From contig JADJOE010000003.1 of the NCBI GenBank assembly GCA_016713905.1, positions 1,550,001-1,614,000 on the forward strand: DNA of 64,000 nt, in the 5' to 3' direction. Under the pieces are notes generated by a model that did not search any database, was not told the origin of the DNA, and was given only the letters and a program-made list of their open reading frames with translations. This document shows positions 30,769 through 40,494 of this stretch, one piece after another (positions within the stretch are counted from its first letter, which is position 1; each line of letters opens with the position of its first letter). Source of the stretch: Candidatus Vicinibacter proximus (lineage in GTDB: Bacteria; Bacteroidota; Bacteroidia; Chitinophagales; Saprospiraceae). A program made the translations under genes and the position numbers.

Positions 30769-31269
30769 CTAAAACCTAGGATCAATCAATATTTCCCCAA
30801 CTGACTTCAAAGAATTTGTCATAAAATGAGTTGAATTTAGTTTTGTTTCCTTTAGTTTAATATTAGTTTTGTTATAGGCACTTCCGTTCCCTAGTCTTGG
30901 ATAACTTTGTTCCCTAGTTTCTGCCATTAAGTTCCCTGGATTTATGGAATATAGGAGAATGAATTTACCTTTCCGATCAGAGGAGTAAATTAAAGGTTTT
31001 AGGTTCTCATCACTTATTTGAATCAAACCTCGTTTAAGGAGAGAATTGAGCGTTTTAGACACTATCCTTGCCGACAATCCAGCTTTCATCATAAACTGAG
31101 TTCTAGTGATCCTATCTCGCAATTTCCTTCTTCCTGTATATCTATCAATCCAACCATAGGTTTGTCTGATAATTACTAGTAATATTTTTATCTCTGACTC
31201 TGTTAATATTGCTAACCACTTATCAAATACCTCATTTGGCACATGAGTTGTTTGTTTATATCCGAGCAT
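30769..31269 (-). CDS. Winged-helix protein, phage replication protein O-like (copy 2)
   Basis: 166 residues. The N-terminal half resembles the winged-helix replication/initiator domains of phage O proteins (PNEVFDKWLAILTESEIKILLVIIRQTYG, then FMMKAGLSARIVSKTLNSLLKRGLI). It is a near copy of the gene at 36995, with a different C-terminal end (...KSVGEILIDPRF). A recombinase remnant lies directly upstream, showing that an ancestral two-gene cassette was duplicated and then eroded here. Confidence 0.7.
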   Translation of the reverse strand: MLGYKQTTHVPNEVFDKWLAILTESEIKILLVIIRQTYGWIDRYTGRRKLRDRITRTQFMMKAGLSARIVSKTLNSLLKRGLIQISDENLKPLIYSSDRKGKFILLYSINPGNLMAETREQSYPRLGNGSAYNKTNIKLKETKLNSTHFMTNSLKSVGEILIDPRF

Positions 31270-31272
31270 AGA

Positions 31273-31455
31273 TTTTTATTCATTGTTATCTTCTAATTCA
31301 ATCTCATTTGGATATTGCTTGAAATACTCGCATACTCTTTCAACAAGTTCTGTCATTCGCTCTCGAACTTCATCTTTATCCACAGTATTTGCCTGAGTGG
31401 CAATTTCTGCTGTACATGTTCAAGGCTTAGCTTGGTCTTGTCCGTTAGGTTTGTC
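31273..31455 (-). pseudogene. 3' remnant of a serine recombinase gene
   Basis: Translates to a close match of the C-terminus of the recombinase at 37436 (ANTVDKDEVRERMTELVERV...KQYPNEIELEDNNE), with an in-frame TGA near its start. Homology ends at about 31455. The spacing to the downstream winged-helix gene is the same as in the intact cassette. Confidence 0.85.
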
Positions 31456-31642
31456 TAGAGGGAAGATAATACCATTGTGGCATGTTATTCAAATGAAGGT
31501 TATAAAATAAGGGTTATTTTCTTTAATTCAATTTTTTCTGAAAAGAACATAACGGAACCATTCTGAATTTCTTAAACTTATATTCTGTTCCTACCAGAAC
31601 TTACTGCTAGAAAATATGAAAGAAACATGTTAAAATTTATCC

Positions 31643-32038
31643 ATGAAGGATTTCGATTCTTGGAACAGAGAAAAGAAAAATTTGGAAAATATAGGTCATG
31701 CAACACTTTCATTTCACGAACGAGAAATTTGGTGGTGCTCAATTGGTCTCAATTTAGGGGATGAACAAGATGGAAAGAATGAATTATTTGAACGACCAGT
31801 GTTAATTATAAAAAAGTTTAACAACAAAATATGCTGGGTTTTGCCGATGACAACTAAACAAAAAGATGGAATTTATTACCATCAATTGGAACATGACGGC
31901 AAGATTTTCTCAGTTATTCTCTCCCAAATACGCTTAGTAAGTGTCAAACGGTTCCGACGGTTTATACGAAAGATTTCTCCACATCAATTTGAGAAGATCC
32001 AAAATAAACTTGCGAGTTTTTTAAAGAAAGAAGCCTAA
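31643..32038 (+). CDS. PemK/MazF-like toxin, no antitoxin gene seen
   Basis: 131 residues. After a charged leader comes the PemK/MazF-like barrel: EIWWCSIGLNLGDEQ, RPVLIIKKF, CWVLPMTTK, SVILSQIRLVSVKRF. Members are usually sequence-specific endoribonucleases that cleave mRNA. Unlike standard operons there is no antitoxin gene immediately upstream; that space holds the recombinase remnant. It may be an orphan, or paired with a distant antitoxin. A hairpin follows the stop. Confidence 0.8.
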   Translation: MKDFDSWNREKKNLENIGHATLSFHEREIWWCSIGLNLGDEQDGKNELFERPVLIIKKFNNKICWVLPMTTKQKDGIYYHQLEHDGKIFSVILSQIRLVSVKRFRRFIRKISPHQFEKIQNKLASFLKKEA

Positions 32039-32047
32039 AACGAACGA

Positions 32048-32067
32048 AACCCCCTTTCGGGGGCTTC
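32048..32067. terminator. Hairpin after the PemK-like gene
   Basis: GAAACCCCC TTTC GGGGGCTTC-type stem-loop, 10 bases after the stop. There is no long T run, so termination strength is uncertain. Confidence 0.6.
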
Positions 32068-32232
32068 TCGATTGGACTAATGTCCATTTGTATCTTTAGT
32101 ATAGCAAAATGAATTTATAAGTCAAGTATCTATATTTATAATCATAATACATTGATATATAGGTATTTAATAAGACATTTAATTTATTTAAAAAAACTTA
32201 TTATTAGGAAACTTAATATATAGTTGCTTTGT

Positions 32233-32253
32233 TAGTATAAATGATTTATACTA
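32233..32253. promoter_or_regulatory. Operator of the LexA-like gene (21-base perfect palindrome)
   Basis: TAGTATAAAT G ATTTATACTA is a perfect palindrome ending 9 bases before the ATG at 32263. A third half-site (ATTTATAC) overlaps its right end. This placement is typical for an autoregulating LexA/cI-like repressor. Confidence 0.75.
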
Positions 32254-32262
32254 TTTATACCT

Positions 32263-32904
32263 ATGATTGAATTTTTAAGTAAAAATGACAAAAGAGTGTA
32301 TTCCCTGATTAGGAACCGATTAATACATGGGTTAGAAAGTCCTAAATTAAGGGAAATAAACGAGATTTTAGGGAGATCATCTCCAAGGTCTGCTGTTTTA
32401 GCATTGATGCGGTTGGAAGAGGCAGGCTTAATCAGAAGAATGGAGGGTAATAAGATTCATTTGACTACCATATCCTTACAATCGGATTTATCAATCTCTA
32501 CAGTTAAAGTTCCACTTGTTGGTTCCATTGCTGCCGGTAACCCAATCCTTGCTGAACAGGATATCACAGCTTATATTCCAATAACTTTTGCTATTGCTAA
32601 ACCTGGTAATAAATATTTTTTATTACGAGTTGTTGGAGATTCAATGAATGAAGCAATAGTGAAGGGTGAAAAAATTGAGGAAGGATGTTTATTGCTTGTT
32701 CAACAACAATCAACCGCGGAGAACGGTCAAATAATAGTTGCTTTAATAAACGAGGAAGCAACCGTTAAAGTATTTGAAAGAAAAAATCAATTTGTATTTC
32801 TGAAGCCAAGATCAACTAATCCAATTCACAAGCCAATTGTATTATCAGAAAATTGTTTAATCCAAGGAGTTATAGTCGCTGTACTCCCAGCAGATCTTTA
32901 TTAA
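32263..32904 (+). CDS. LexA-like S24 repressor/peptidase
   Basis: 213 residues. The N-terminal winged helix (INEILGRSSPRSAVLALMRLEEAGLIRR) binds DNA. The C-terminal S24 peptidase domain has a candidate Ala-Gly cleavage site (GSIAAGNP), the catalytic Ser in VVGDSMNEA and the catalytic Lys in EEATVKVFER. Such proteins repress genes until RecA-stimulated self-cleavage after DNA damage. The palindrome directly upstream suggests autoregulation. It may control the Myb-like and helicase genes that follow on the same strand, linking island activity to the SOS response (inference). Confidence 0.88.
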   Translation: MIEFLSKNDKRVYSLIRNRLIHGLESPKLREINEILGRSSPRSAVLALMRLEEAGLIRRMEGNKIHLTTISLQSDLSISTVKVPLVGSIAAGNPILAEQDITAYIPITFAIAKPGNKYFLLRVVGDSMNEAIVKGEKIEEGCLLLVQQQSTAENGQIIVALINEEATVKVFERKNQFVFLKPRSTNPIHKPIVLSENCLIQGVIVAVLPADLY

Positions 32905-32926
32905 TAACTTTTAAAAAATTAAAATT

Positions 32927-33133
32927 ATGTCTAAATCAAATCGTAATTCAGGAAAACCATGGACTTCACAAGAAGTTAAACAATTAAACTCACTTATAAA
33001 AGAAAATACTCCTACACGAGTGATTGGTTTGAAGCTTGGAAGAACAGAATCATCAATTTATACCAAGGCCAGCGATGAAAATATTTCTTTAAAACCGACA
33101 AATCAATCCCCCTACAATCGGAGTAAAAAATAA
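32927..33133 (+). CDS. Small SANT/Myb-like DNA-binding protein
   Basis: 68 residues with one Myb/SANT-type three-helix pattern: KPWTSQEVKQLNSLIKENTP, then TRVIGLKLGRTESSIYTKA. It lies 22 bases after the LexA-like gene and 31 bases before the helicase gene, so co-transcription is likely. Confidence 0.65.
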   Translation: MSKSNRNSGKPWTSQEVKQLNSLIKENTPTRVIGLKLGRTESSIYTKASDENISLKPTNQSPYNRSKK

Positions 33134-33164
33134 AATCATTTGTAATTATTAATTCAAACAAACT

Positions 33165-36100
33165 ATGGTTACCCACACTACAGAAGATATCTCAGATAGA
33201 AATATTATTTTACCTCCCCTTGAATATGGCCCAATTAAACATTCTATAGGCCATATCCATCACGTTCTAGATATTGGAGGAACATACTTAATTACAGGTA
33301 ATGAAGAAATACAAATTTCTTCACGTATAAAAGAAAACTTACTTCATTTATCTAATAGTTTGAAAGTTATTATTACAAAGCGAAAAAAACTCTTTCACCC
33401 TGATAGTGTCGATGGGATTATAAATATTAATGATAAAGGGCAACTAAAATGGTTATCTCATAAAAAACTTGAACAATTTAAACAGGATATCGAAACAAAT
33501 GGGTTAACTTCTTTGGCAAAAGATATTTCTAATAGTTGGAAGGGACAGTTTAATTTTCAAGCAGAAGAAAAAATGCGAGTGGTGCCGTAATATCAAAAGG
33601 ATTAAGACCTCCACAGATTGGTAGCTTGTATGCTATTGGATCGCATTGGAGCCTTTCTAATCTGTGCGCAACGATTGTGATGCCCACAGGTACCGGCAAG
33701 ACAGAAACTATGCTGGCAACACTAGCGGCTTATTCTCCTGGGCCGATGCTTGTGGTTGTTCCGTCCAAAATATTGCGAGATCAAACAGCAAAAAAGTTTC
33801 TAACTTTTGGCCTATTACGCAGTTTAAACAACCTAGTGCCGAGTACAAGAAACCCTATAATTGGGGTAATAAAGAAAAGACCTCAATCAGAAAGTGATTT
33901 AGACATTTTTGAAGATTGCAACGTAGTTCTAGCAACAATGAGCGCATTAGGAGAAGAATCCGCTAGTAAGTTGACGGCTACTATTGCGAAAAAAGTCGGC
34001 GCTCTTATTGTTGATGAAGCACATCATATTGCTGCCGAAGGGTGGTCGGCTTTTAGAGAACATTTTAAAAATCAAAAAGTATTACAATTTACGGCTACTC
34101 CATTTCGTCGAGATGAAAAATTGGTTGACGGCAAAGTTATTTACGAATATCCGTTGTACATGGCTCAACAAGATGGATATTTTACAAAAATTTCTTTTGA
34201 ACCTGTGTTTGAAATTGATCAAGAAAATGCAGATTTAAACATTGCATTAACAGCAATACAAAGACTCAAAGACGATCGTTCCAAAGAAAAAGATCATCTC
34301 ATGATGGTACGGTGTTCAAATATAGCAAGAGCACATAAAATTCTAACAATTTACAAAGAAATTGCGCCTGAGTTTAATCCGGTCGTTATTCATTCTGAAG
34401 AATCTGATTCTTCAACGGCCTTGGAACAAATTAAATCACGCAAAAGTCGCATTGTCGTATGCGTTAATATGCTTGGGGAAGGATTTGACCTTCCGCAACT
34501 CAAAATAGCGGCTGTGCATGATACACACAAAAGCCTAGCTGTATTACTCCAATTCACCGGAAGATTTACTCGCACAGCAGATGATAATATTGGTGATGCA
34601 ACGGTTATTGCAAATATTGCAGATCAGGATGTTTCTACAGCTTTAGAAAGGCTCTATAGCGAAGATGCTGATTGGAATTATTTGCTAAGCGAATATAGTT
34701 CAGAAGCGACTAGGGCTCATCAACAACTAATCGAATTTTTAAATAATTCTGAGAACCTGGATCACTCAAAAGATGATGAAAAGATTGAAATATCTCATCA
34801 CCTATTGAGACCAACTTTTAATACTTTAATTTTTGAAGCAAATATATTTCAGCCAAAGAAATTCACTGAAGGAATTCAAAAAGGAGTTAATGTGCATCAA
34901 GTATGGTTGCATGAAGAATCAAACACTCTTTATTTTGTTACCCGATCAGAGCCAAATATTCGATGGACTAGATCCAAGAAGCTACGTGATAGAATATGGC
35001 ATTTATTTGTATTGCATTACGATGCTGAGAGGAATTTATTATACCTGTCTTCCAGTGATAAATCTTCAAATCATGAGGCAATTGCAAAGGCAGTAGGTGC
35101 AACAAAAATGGTTTCCGGTGATATTATCTTTCGTGCGCTCGGTAGAATAAATCGTCTTATTTTTCAGAATGTAGGAGTTAAAAAACATGGACGTCGAAAT
35201 CTTCGATTTGCTCTTTATACTGGATCTGATGTAGCAGAAGCATTAAGTATTTCCGAACGCGCGGGATCGGTCAAGTCAAATCTTAGTGGCACGGGATGGG
35301 AAAATGGAGATCACATAACAATTGGTTGTTCATATAAAGGTCGAGTTTGGGCAAGAGATCCTGGATCAATACCTGAACTTATAAAATGGTGTGAAGCAGT
35401 TGGAGATAAAATCAAAGATAATTCCATAGACACTGCCAAAATTATTGCCAACGTCTTAATTCCTGAAGAAGTAACTTCACTACCAGACAAAAAGATACTA
35501 AGTATCGAATGGCCAATTGAGTTATTAAGGCAATCAGAAGAAAAAGTTAATTTGCATAAAGGTGAAGAAGAATTACCGATCTCAATGTTTGATATAGAGA
35601 TTGTTATAGTTGATGTAGAATCTAGTAATATAGAATTTTGCCTTAAAAATATTACAGAAGAACCCTGGGTGAAACTTGTATTGAACATTGGTGACCCTGA
35701 CGGATTTAAAGTAACTAGAATTTCTGAACCAGAAGTCAGAGTTCAAGTCGGCAACTTAAATGTACCAATCCAGGACTATTTTTCAAACTATCCCCCAATG
35801 ATACGATTTATTGACCTTTCAGAACTAGACGGAAATTTATTAATACGCCCTCAACATACTCAGGAATTAATTTTCCCTGATGAAAGATTTGAAGTATGGA
35901 ATTGGGAAGGTGTTGATTTAACCAAAGAATCAATATGGAAGAACGGCGTTAAAAGAGACGATTCAATCCAAGCGCGCGTAGCGAAACAATTTGTTGAAAG
36001 TAACTTTGATATCGTATTCGATGATGATGCGCCAGGAGAATCAGCTGATCTAGTGTGTCTAAAGGAAGAAGAAGATTATATTAAATTAGTCTTGGTTCAT

Positions 36101-36466
36101 TGCAAATTCACAAAAGGACAAACTGCGGGTGAACGTGTTAAGGATGTAGTTGAAGTTTCTTCACAAGCTGTTCGTTCAGCAAAATGGAAATGGAAGTTTA
36201 AAGACTTATGTCGGCATCTTTCAGAAAGAGAAAGAAGATTATCAACTGAATTTAGACCGACACGATTTTTATCAGGACAAGCATCAGAGGTAAATAAGTT
36301 TCTTAAATTGAGTCGATTCAAAGAAATTAAGTCGGAAATTATTATTGTTCAACCAGGTCTTTCAAAAGCAAATCATACTCCCGATCAAGTTGCGGTTTTG
36401 GCATCTGCATATAGTTATTTAAAAGAAACAATTGGAGTTAACCTCGATATAATTTGCAGTTATTAA
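33165..36466 (+). pseudogene. SF2 helicase with C-terminal PD-(D/E)XK-like domain, single-base frameshift; candidate defence gene
   Basis: The first frame (33165-33590) ends at EEKMRVVP. Adding one base to the A6 run at 33568-33573 reads on through GAVISKGLRPPQIGSLYAIG into the frame that ends at 36466, giving about 1,100 residues. Helicase motifs: MPTGTGKT (Walker A), VVVPSK, DEAH, FTATPFRR, GEGFDLPQLK and QFTGRFTR (motif VI). The C-terminus has DDDAPGESADLVCL...YIKLVLVHCKF, which resembles a PD-(D/E)XK nuclease core with His in place of the usual acidic residue before x-Lys. Large helicase-nuclease fusions of this kind are frequent in phage-defence islands. The N-terminal 140 residues are unassigned. 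The break may be a sequencing error. Confidence 0.75.
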
Positions 36467-36517
36467 TTCTTATTTCTTTGAGAAAGTGTTTTATGAAGTC
36501 AGTTATATCTAAAATCT

Positions 36518-36537
36518 AAATCCGCCTTGTGGGCGGA
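36518..36537. terminator. Hairpin after the helicase gene
   Basis: A stem of TCCGCC/GGGCGGA type about 55 bases after the helicase stop, without a clear T run. Confidence 0.5.
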
Positions 36538-36625
36538 CCTCTCCAAGCCTTAAGGCGCTTTACATATAAAATATTGCAAACAATTTACAAGTCAAATAAT
36601 CCCTGCTCAATCGTTCAATCATTTC

Positions 36626-36937
36626 CTACAAGGATTTAATTTTAATTGAATTCAGGCGTGAATTGAATGTTTCTTTTTTAATATGATTTACTGAATTCTT
36701 ACAATTTTGGATTAATATTGGTTCAATCATTGTACTTCGAAGCTCAAAATGTGATTCCACTGTAGTAGTGAATAGTAAATGATACACCAAAAGTACATCT
36801 ATCTTGGGCGTTCTCTGCCCTTTTTCCATACGGCATATACTTGAATCTTGAATATATTCAAGCAAAAATTTAACATCCTTTTGACTCAGTCCAGATTTCT
36901 TCCGATACATTCTCATGTAATTCGAAGGTTTGTACAT
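36626..36937 (-). CDS. XRE-family HTH regulator (paralogue)
   Basis: 103 residues from the ATG at 36937, chosen because MYKPSNYMRMYRKKS aligns with the start of the paralogue at 28346. The HTH reads SGLSQKDVKFLLEYIQDSSICRMEKGQRTPKIDVLLVYHLLF. It stands downstream of the recombinase/winged-helix pair and may regulate that cassette. Confidence 0.8.
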   Translation of the reverse strand: MYKPSNYMRMYRKKSGLSQKDVKFLLEYIQDSSICRMEKGQRTPKIDVLLVYHLLFTTTVESHFELRSTMIEPILIQNCKNSVNHIKKETFNSRLNSIKIKSL

Positions 36938-36994
36938 AATATAAATTATACATCTCAAAATAGATTTAACTAAGACTTAAAAGCAAGAAAAAAA

Positions 36995-37429
36995 TCAATA
37001 ATTAGTTTCCTTTAGTTTAATATTAGTTTTGTTATAGGCACTTCCGTTCCCTAGACTAGGATAACATTGTTCCCTAGTTTCTGTCATTAAGTTCCCTGGG
37101 TTTATGGAATATAGGAGAATAGATTTACCTTTTCTTTCGTGGGGGTAAATTAGTGATTTGAGGTTCTCATCACTTATTTGAATCAAACCTCGTTTAAGGA
37201 GAGAATTGAGCGTTTTAGACACTATCCTTGCCGACAATCCAGCTTTCATCATAAACTGAGTTCTAGTGATCCTATCTCGCAATTTCCTTCTTCCTGTATA
37301 TCTATCAATCCAACCATAGGTTTGTCTGATTATTACAAGTAGTATTTTTAACTCTGATTCTGTTAATATTGCTAACCACTTATCAAATACCTCATTTGGT
37401 ACATGAGTTGTTTGTTTATATCCCAACAT
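36995..37429 (-). CDS. Winged-helix protein, phage replication protein O-like (copy 1)
   Basis: 144 residues, nearly identical over its first 140 to the protein at 30769. It begins 6 bases after the serine recombinase stop, so the two are probably translated from one mRNA. Possible role: replication initiation or regulation of the recombinase-borne element. Confidence 0.7.
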   Translation of the reverse strand: MLGYKQTTHVPNEVFDKWLAILTESELKILLVIIRQTYGWIDRYTGRRKLRDRITRTQFMMKAGLSARIVSKTLNSLLKRGLIQISDENLKSLIYPHERKGKSILLYSINPGNLMTETREQCYPSLGNGSAYNKTNIKLKETNY

Positions 37430-37435
37430 AGATTT

Positions 37436-39025
37436 TTATTCATTATTATCTTCTAATTCAATCTCATTTGGATACTGCTTAAAATACCCCATAACTCTGT
37501 CTACAAGTTCTTGCATTCTTTCTCGAATTTCATCTTTATCCACAGAATTTGCCTGATTGGCAATTTCTGATGTACATGTTCGAGGGTTGGCTTGGTCTTG
37601 TCCGCTTGATGATACAAGCTGTATCAAAGCCATATCCTGAAATGGATTACGCATTGTAATCATAAGCTTTTTACCTTCGACTAGGAGGTTCGAACTAATG
37701 ATTTTTAACAATTTTCGTTTTTCTTCAACATTTCCTAGAATATACGAATTCTTAAGGTTTTTTAGTAGTTCGAAGAATAATTTAGTCTTTAGAAATATTT
37801 GATTGATTTTTTCCTCAATATGAGTTCTTCTCTCTTCCAATTCTTTCCTTTCTATAAATATATTTCCTTTTCTTTCTTCGAATGAGACTTTATCAATGTT
37901 GTTATCAATCAAAGCATCTGTTAATCTCTCTAACTTTAGGTTCAATTGACTTTCTTGAAGTCGAATTAATTTTAGCATCTCTTCTTCTGTGATTCTATTT
38001 GTGTTTTCGAGATTGTTTATTAACTCATCTAATATGCACTTTTCTGTATCCTGTAAACTAATATTTTCAAATTCTGAAATAATATTTCTTTCAATGAACT
38101 CTTCTTTTAATCCTTTAGTTTTACAACCTTTCATGTGGCATCTATAATAAACAGTTCCTTTTTGCTTTTCACCAGTCAAAGAATGTTCACATTCTTTGCA
38201 TTTGATTAGTTTATTAAACAAATATCCATGCTTTAGGATTTTAGTATTTGTTTTACCTTTTAATACACTTTGTACCTTATTAAACAAAGCACTGCCAATT
38301 AAAGGTTCATGATTGCCAGGAAAGTTTTTATCTTTAATTTTCATAACTCCAGTATAATATGGGTTATTGAAAATTATTGATAAAGTAGACTTAGTTACTA
38401 AATTATTATTTAAGTTTCGAAGACCTAGTGAATTCATTTTATCTGCTAACGAAACTAAATTGTACTTTTCAGTGGCATATAGTTCAAATGCTTTCTTCAC
38501 CAATGGCCCCATAACTGGATCAATTTCTTTTAGTTTACCGCTTCCTGTATTTAGATAGCCAATTGGTGCTGCAAATGGGAAGATGCCTTGTTTTAATCTT
38601 CCGTATAATCCTTTAATTGCTTCATCACGAAGGTTTCTTATATAATCTGATGCAATAACCGCTTGAATATCGGCGGCAAGTCTTCCCCCTCTTTCATTTA
38701 AATCTAAACTTTCATGAGCAAAGTGAATTTCATAACCTTCATCGATTAAATCACCTAAGGAAGCCCAATCTCTTAAATTTCTAGCACTTCTATCTATCTT
38801 ATGAATTACTGTTCCGACAGCTTTTTTCTCTCTTATTAACTTAAGCATTTTTGTAAACAATGGTCTACCTTGTTTAGCTGCCGTTTCTAATTCTTCGAAC
38901 CATTCTATTATCTCTAATTGATGCTTATTTGCATAGCGAATAATAGCCTCTTTTTGTTCTTGAAGTGAAACGCCGTTCCCTTGTTTAATCGTAGAGACTC
39001 TTGTATATCCAAATACTTTTTTCAT
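37436..39025 (-). CDS. Large serine recombinase
   Basis: 529 residues. The N-terminal resolvase domain (VFGYTRVSTIKQGNGVSLQEQ, with the nucleophile Ser in RVS; HKIDRSARNLRDW) is followed by the recombinase domain (APIGYLNTGSGKLKEIDP, NNPYYTGVMKI). A zinc ribbon (LIKCKECEHSLTGEKQK...YYRCHMKGC) and a coiled-coil tail complete it. This family integrates or inverts DNA by double-strand rotation. It is the intact version of the cassette whose remnant sits at 31273, so this element may have its own mobility inside the larger island. Confidence 0.95.
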   Translation of the reverse strand: MKKVFGYTRVSTIKQGNGVSLQEQKEAIIRYANKHQLEIIEWFEELETAAKQGRPLFTKMLKLIREKKAVGTVIHKIDRSARNLRDWASLGDLIDEGYEIHFAHESLDLNERGGRLAADIQAVIASDYIRNLRDEAIKGLYGRLKQGIFPFAAPIGYLNTGSGKLKEIDPVMGPLVKKAFELYATEKYNLVSLADKMNSLGLRNLNNNLVTKSTLSIIFNNPYYTGVMKIKDKNFPGNHEPLIGSALFNKVQSVLKGKTNTKILKHGYLFNKLIKCKECEHSLTGEKQKGTVYYRCHMKGCKTKGLKEEFIERNIISEFENISLQDTEKCILDELINNLENTNRITEEEMLKLIRLQESQLNLKLERLTDALIDNNIDKVSFEERKGNIFIERKELEERRTHIEEKINQIFLKTKLFFELLKNLKNSYILGNVEEKRKLLKIISSNLLVEGKKLMITMRNPFQDMALIQLVSSSGQDQANPRTCTSEIANQANSVDKDEIRERMQELVDRVMGYFKQYPNEIELEDNNE

Positions 39026-39034
39026 AACTTAATC

Positions 39035-39229
39035 TTATCCCTTATTACTAATTTCGTCAAAGAAATAATTGCATTTTTCTTCCTTGATCAATCTTTCACT
39101 AATATCTTTTACGACCATAAGATATTTTGTGAAATTATATTCGGCTTCCTTTAATTCGGCCTCATTTCGACCATTGCAAACATTACTTATAAATTTGGAA
39201 ACATAGCCATTTTTATTAATGTTTTCCAT
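39035..39229 (-). CDS. Small hypothetical protein upstream of the recombinase
   Basis: 64 residues, acidic/basic mix and helical, no known family (VSKFISNVCNGRNEAELKEAEYNF). It ends 9 bases before the recombinase start on the same strand and probably shares its transcript. Confidence 0.5.
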   Translation of the reverse strand: MENINKNGYVSKFISNVCNGRNEAELKEAEYNFTKYLMVVKDISERLIKEEKCNYFFDEISNKG

Positions 39230-39256
39230 ATATGAAAGAATATTCGAATTCCCAAT

Positions 39257-39308
39257 TTATCGTAGAGAGCATTTAATGTCATTTCATCAATATTTACCCT
39301 CTACGATT
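39257..39308. promoter_or_regulatory. Inverted repeat between divergent genes
   Basis: Arms ATCGTAGAG and CTCTACGAT lie about 32 bases apart in the divergent promoter region of the recombinase operon and the VirD4-like gene. The GTAGAGGGTA part resembles the start of the 33-base motif at 28748 and 50870. Confidence 0.45.
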
Positions 39309-39336
39309 TGAGTATTCATTCACATATCATGTAAAA

Positions 39337-40488
39337 ATGGACAATGAAATCACATATTTTGCAAAAGTTGGTTGGAGAAATGATCAAAGAATATTTGGTA
39401 TTAAACAAGCAGATCGCTTAATGCATACATATATGATTGGTAAAACTGGTACAGGAAAATCAACATGCTTAGAGACTATGATTATGCAGGACATTGAACA
39501 CGGTCGAGGCTGCTGTTTATTAGATCCTCATGGCGATTTAGTAGAGAAAATTGCAAGGAATATTCCAGAGCATCGAAAGAAGGACTTAATATATTTCAAT
39601 ATTCCAGATCCAAATCTTAATTTGAGATATAATCCATTCAAGAAAATGTCTTATGAAAAGAGATCATTAGTGGCTTCAGGAATCTTAGATGTATTCTCAA
39701 AGTTATGGGATAGTGCATGGGGTGTTAAACTAGAGCATATTCTAAGGCATGCAATACTGACACTACTCGACCAACCAGAAGCTAGTATTGCAGACATTCC
39801 AGAAATCTTGTTAAACAAAGAATTTAGAAGAAATGCAATTCGATACGTTAAAAGTGAAAGTGTAAAGAAGTTTTGGAAAAGAGAGTTCCCGGAGTACAAC
39901 AAATATGACTTACTCCCTGTAATGAACAAGATAGGTGGAATGCTTGTCCATCCAGTGATTAAAAGAGTTTTAATAGATAATACAGAGGAGGTATCACTCC
40001 GTAAAGCAATGGATGAAAAGAAGATAATTCTAGTTAATCTATCTAAAGGCCATGTTGGAGGTGATGTAGCTCATATACTTGGTGCTTTGTTTATTACTTC
40101 TATTGCTTCGGCTTCTTTTAGTCGTGTGGATACTGAAGAAAACAAAAGAGTTCCATTTATGGTGTACATGGATGAATTTCATAACTTCACTACCTTGTCG
40201 TTAGTTAATATGTTCTCTGAATTACGGAAATTCAAGGTAGGCATGATTCTAGCTCACCAATACATGCATCAACTTGATGAAGAAATTAAATGAGCTGTAC
40301 TTGGGAATATTGGAACAGTTATTTCCTTTAGAATTGGAACTGAAGACGCCAAATATATGTCCGAAGAAATGTTTCCTGAATTTGAAATTCAGGATTTTAT
40401 TAATCTCCCGAATTACAAGATTTATTTAAAACTCATGATTGATGGGAGTCCTAGTCGGCCGTTTAGTGCCGCTACTTTAATTGTATAA
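39337..40488 (+). pseudogene. VirD4/TraG-like conjugative ATPase with an in-frame TGA
   Basis: Residues 1-318 contain MIGKTGTGKSTCLETMI (Walker A), LLDPHGDLVEKI and MVYMDEFHNFT (Walker B), as in T4SS DNA-transfer ATPases of the DUF87/TraM-recognition type. The frame stops at TGA (40291-40293), but the same frame continues for 64 codons as AVLGNIGTVISFRIGTEDA...PSRPFSAATLIV to TAA at 40488. These residues are the expected C-terminal motor motif. The stop is therefore a nonsense substitution, not an indel, and the gene is probably inactive. It is separate from the intact coupling protein at 55651. Confidence 0.85.
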
Positions 40489-40494
40489 TAAGTA

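Noticed and set aside
37436..39025. Serine recombinase as the integrase of the whole island
   Set aside because: It sits centrally, has a degraded relative inside the island, and a tyrosine recombinase occupies the right end; it more likely serves an inner element.
40291..40293. TGA read as a recoded amino acid in the VirD4-like gene
   Set aside because: Other genes in the window end normally at TGA, and no selenocysteine-type context is apparent; a nonsense change is simpler.
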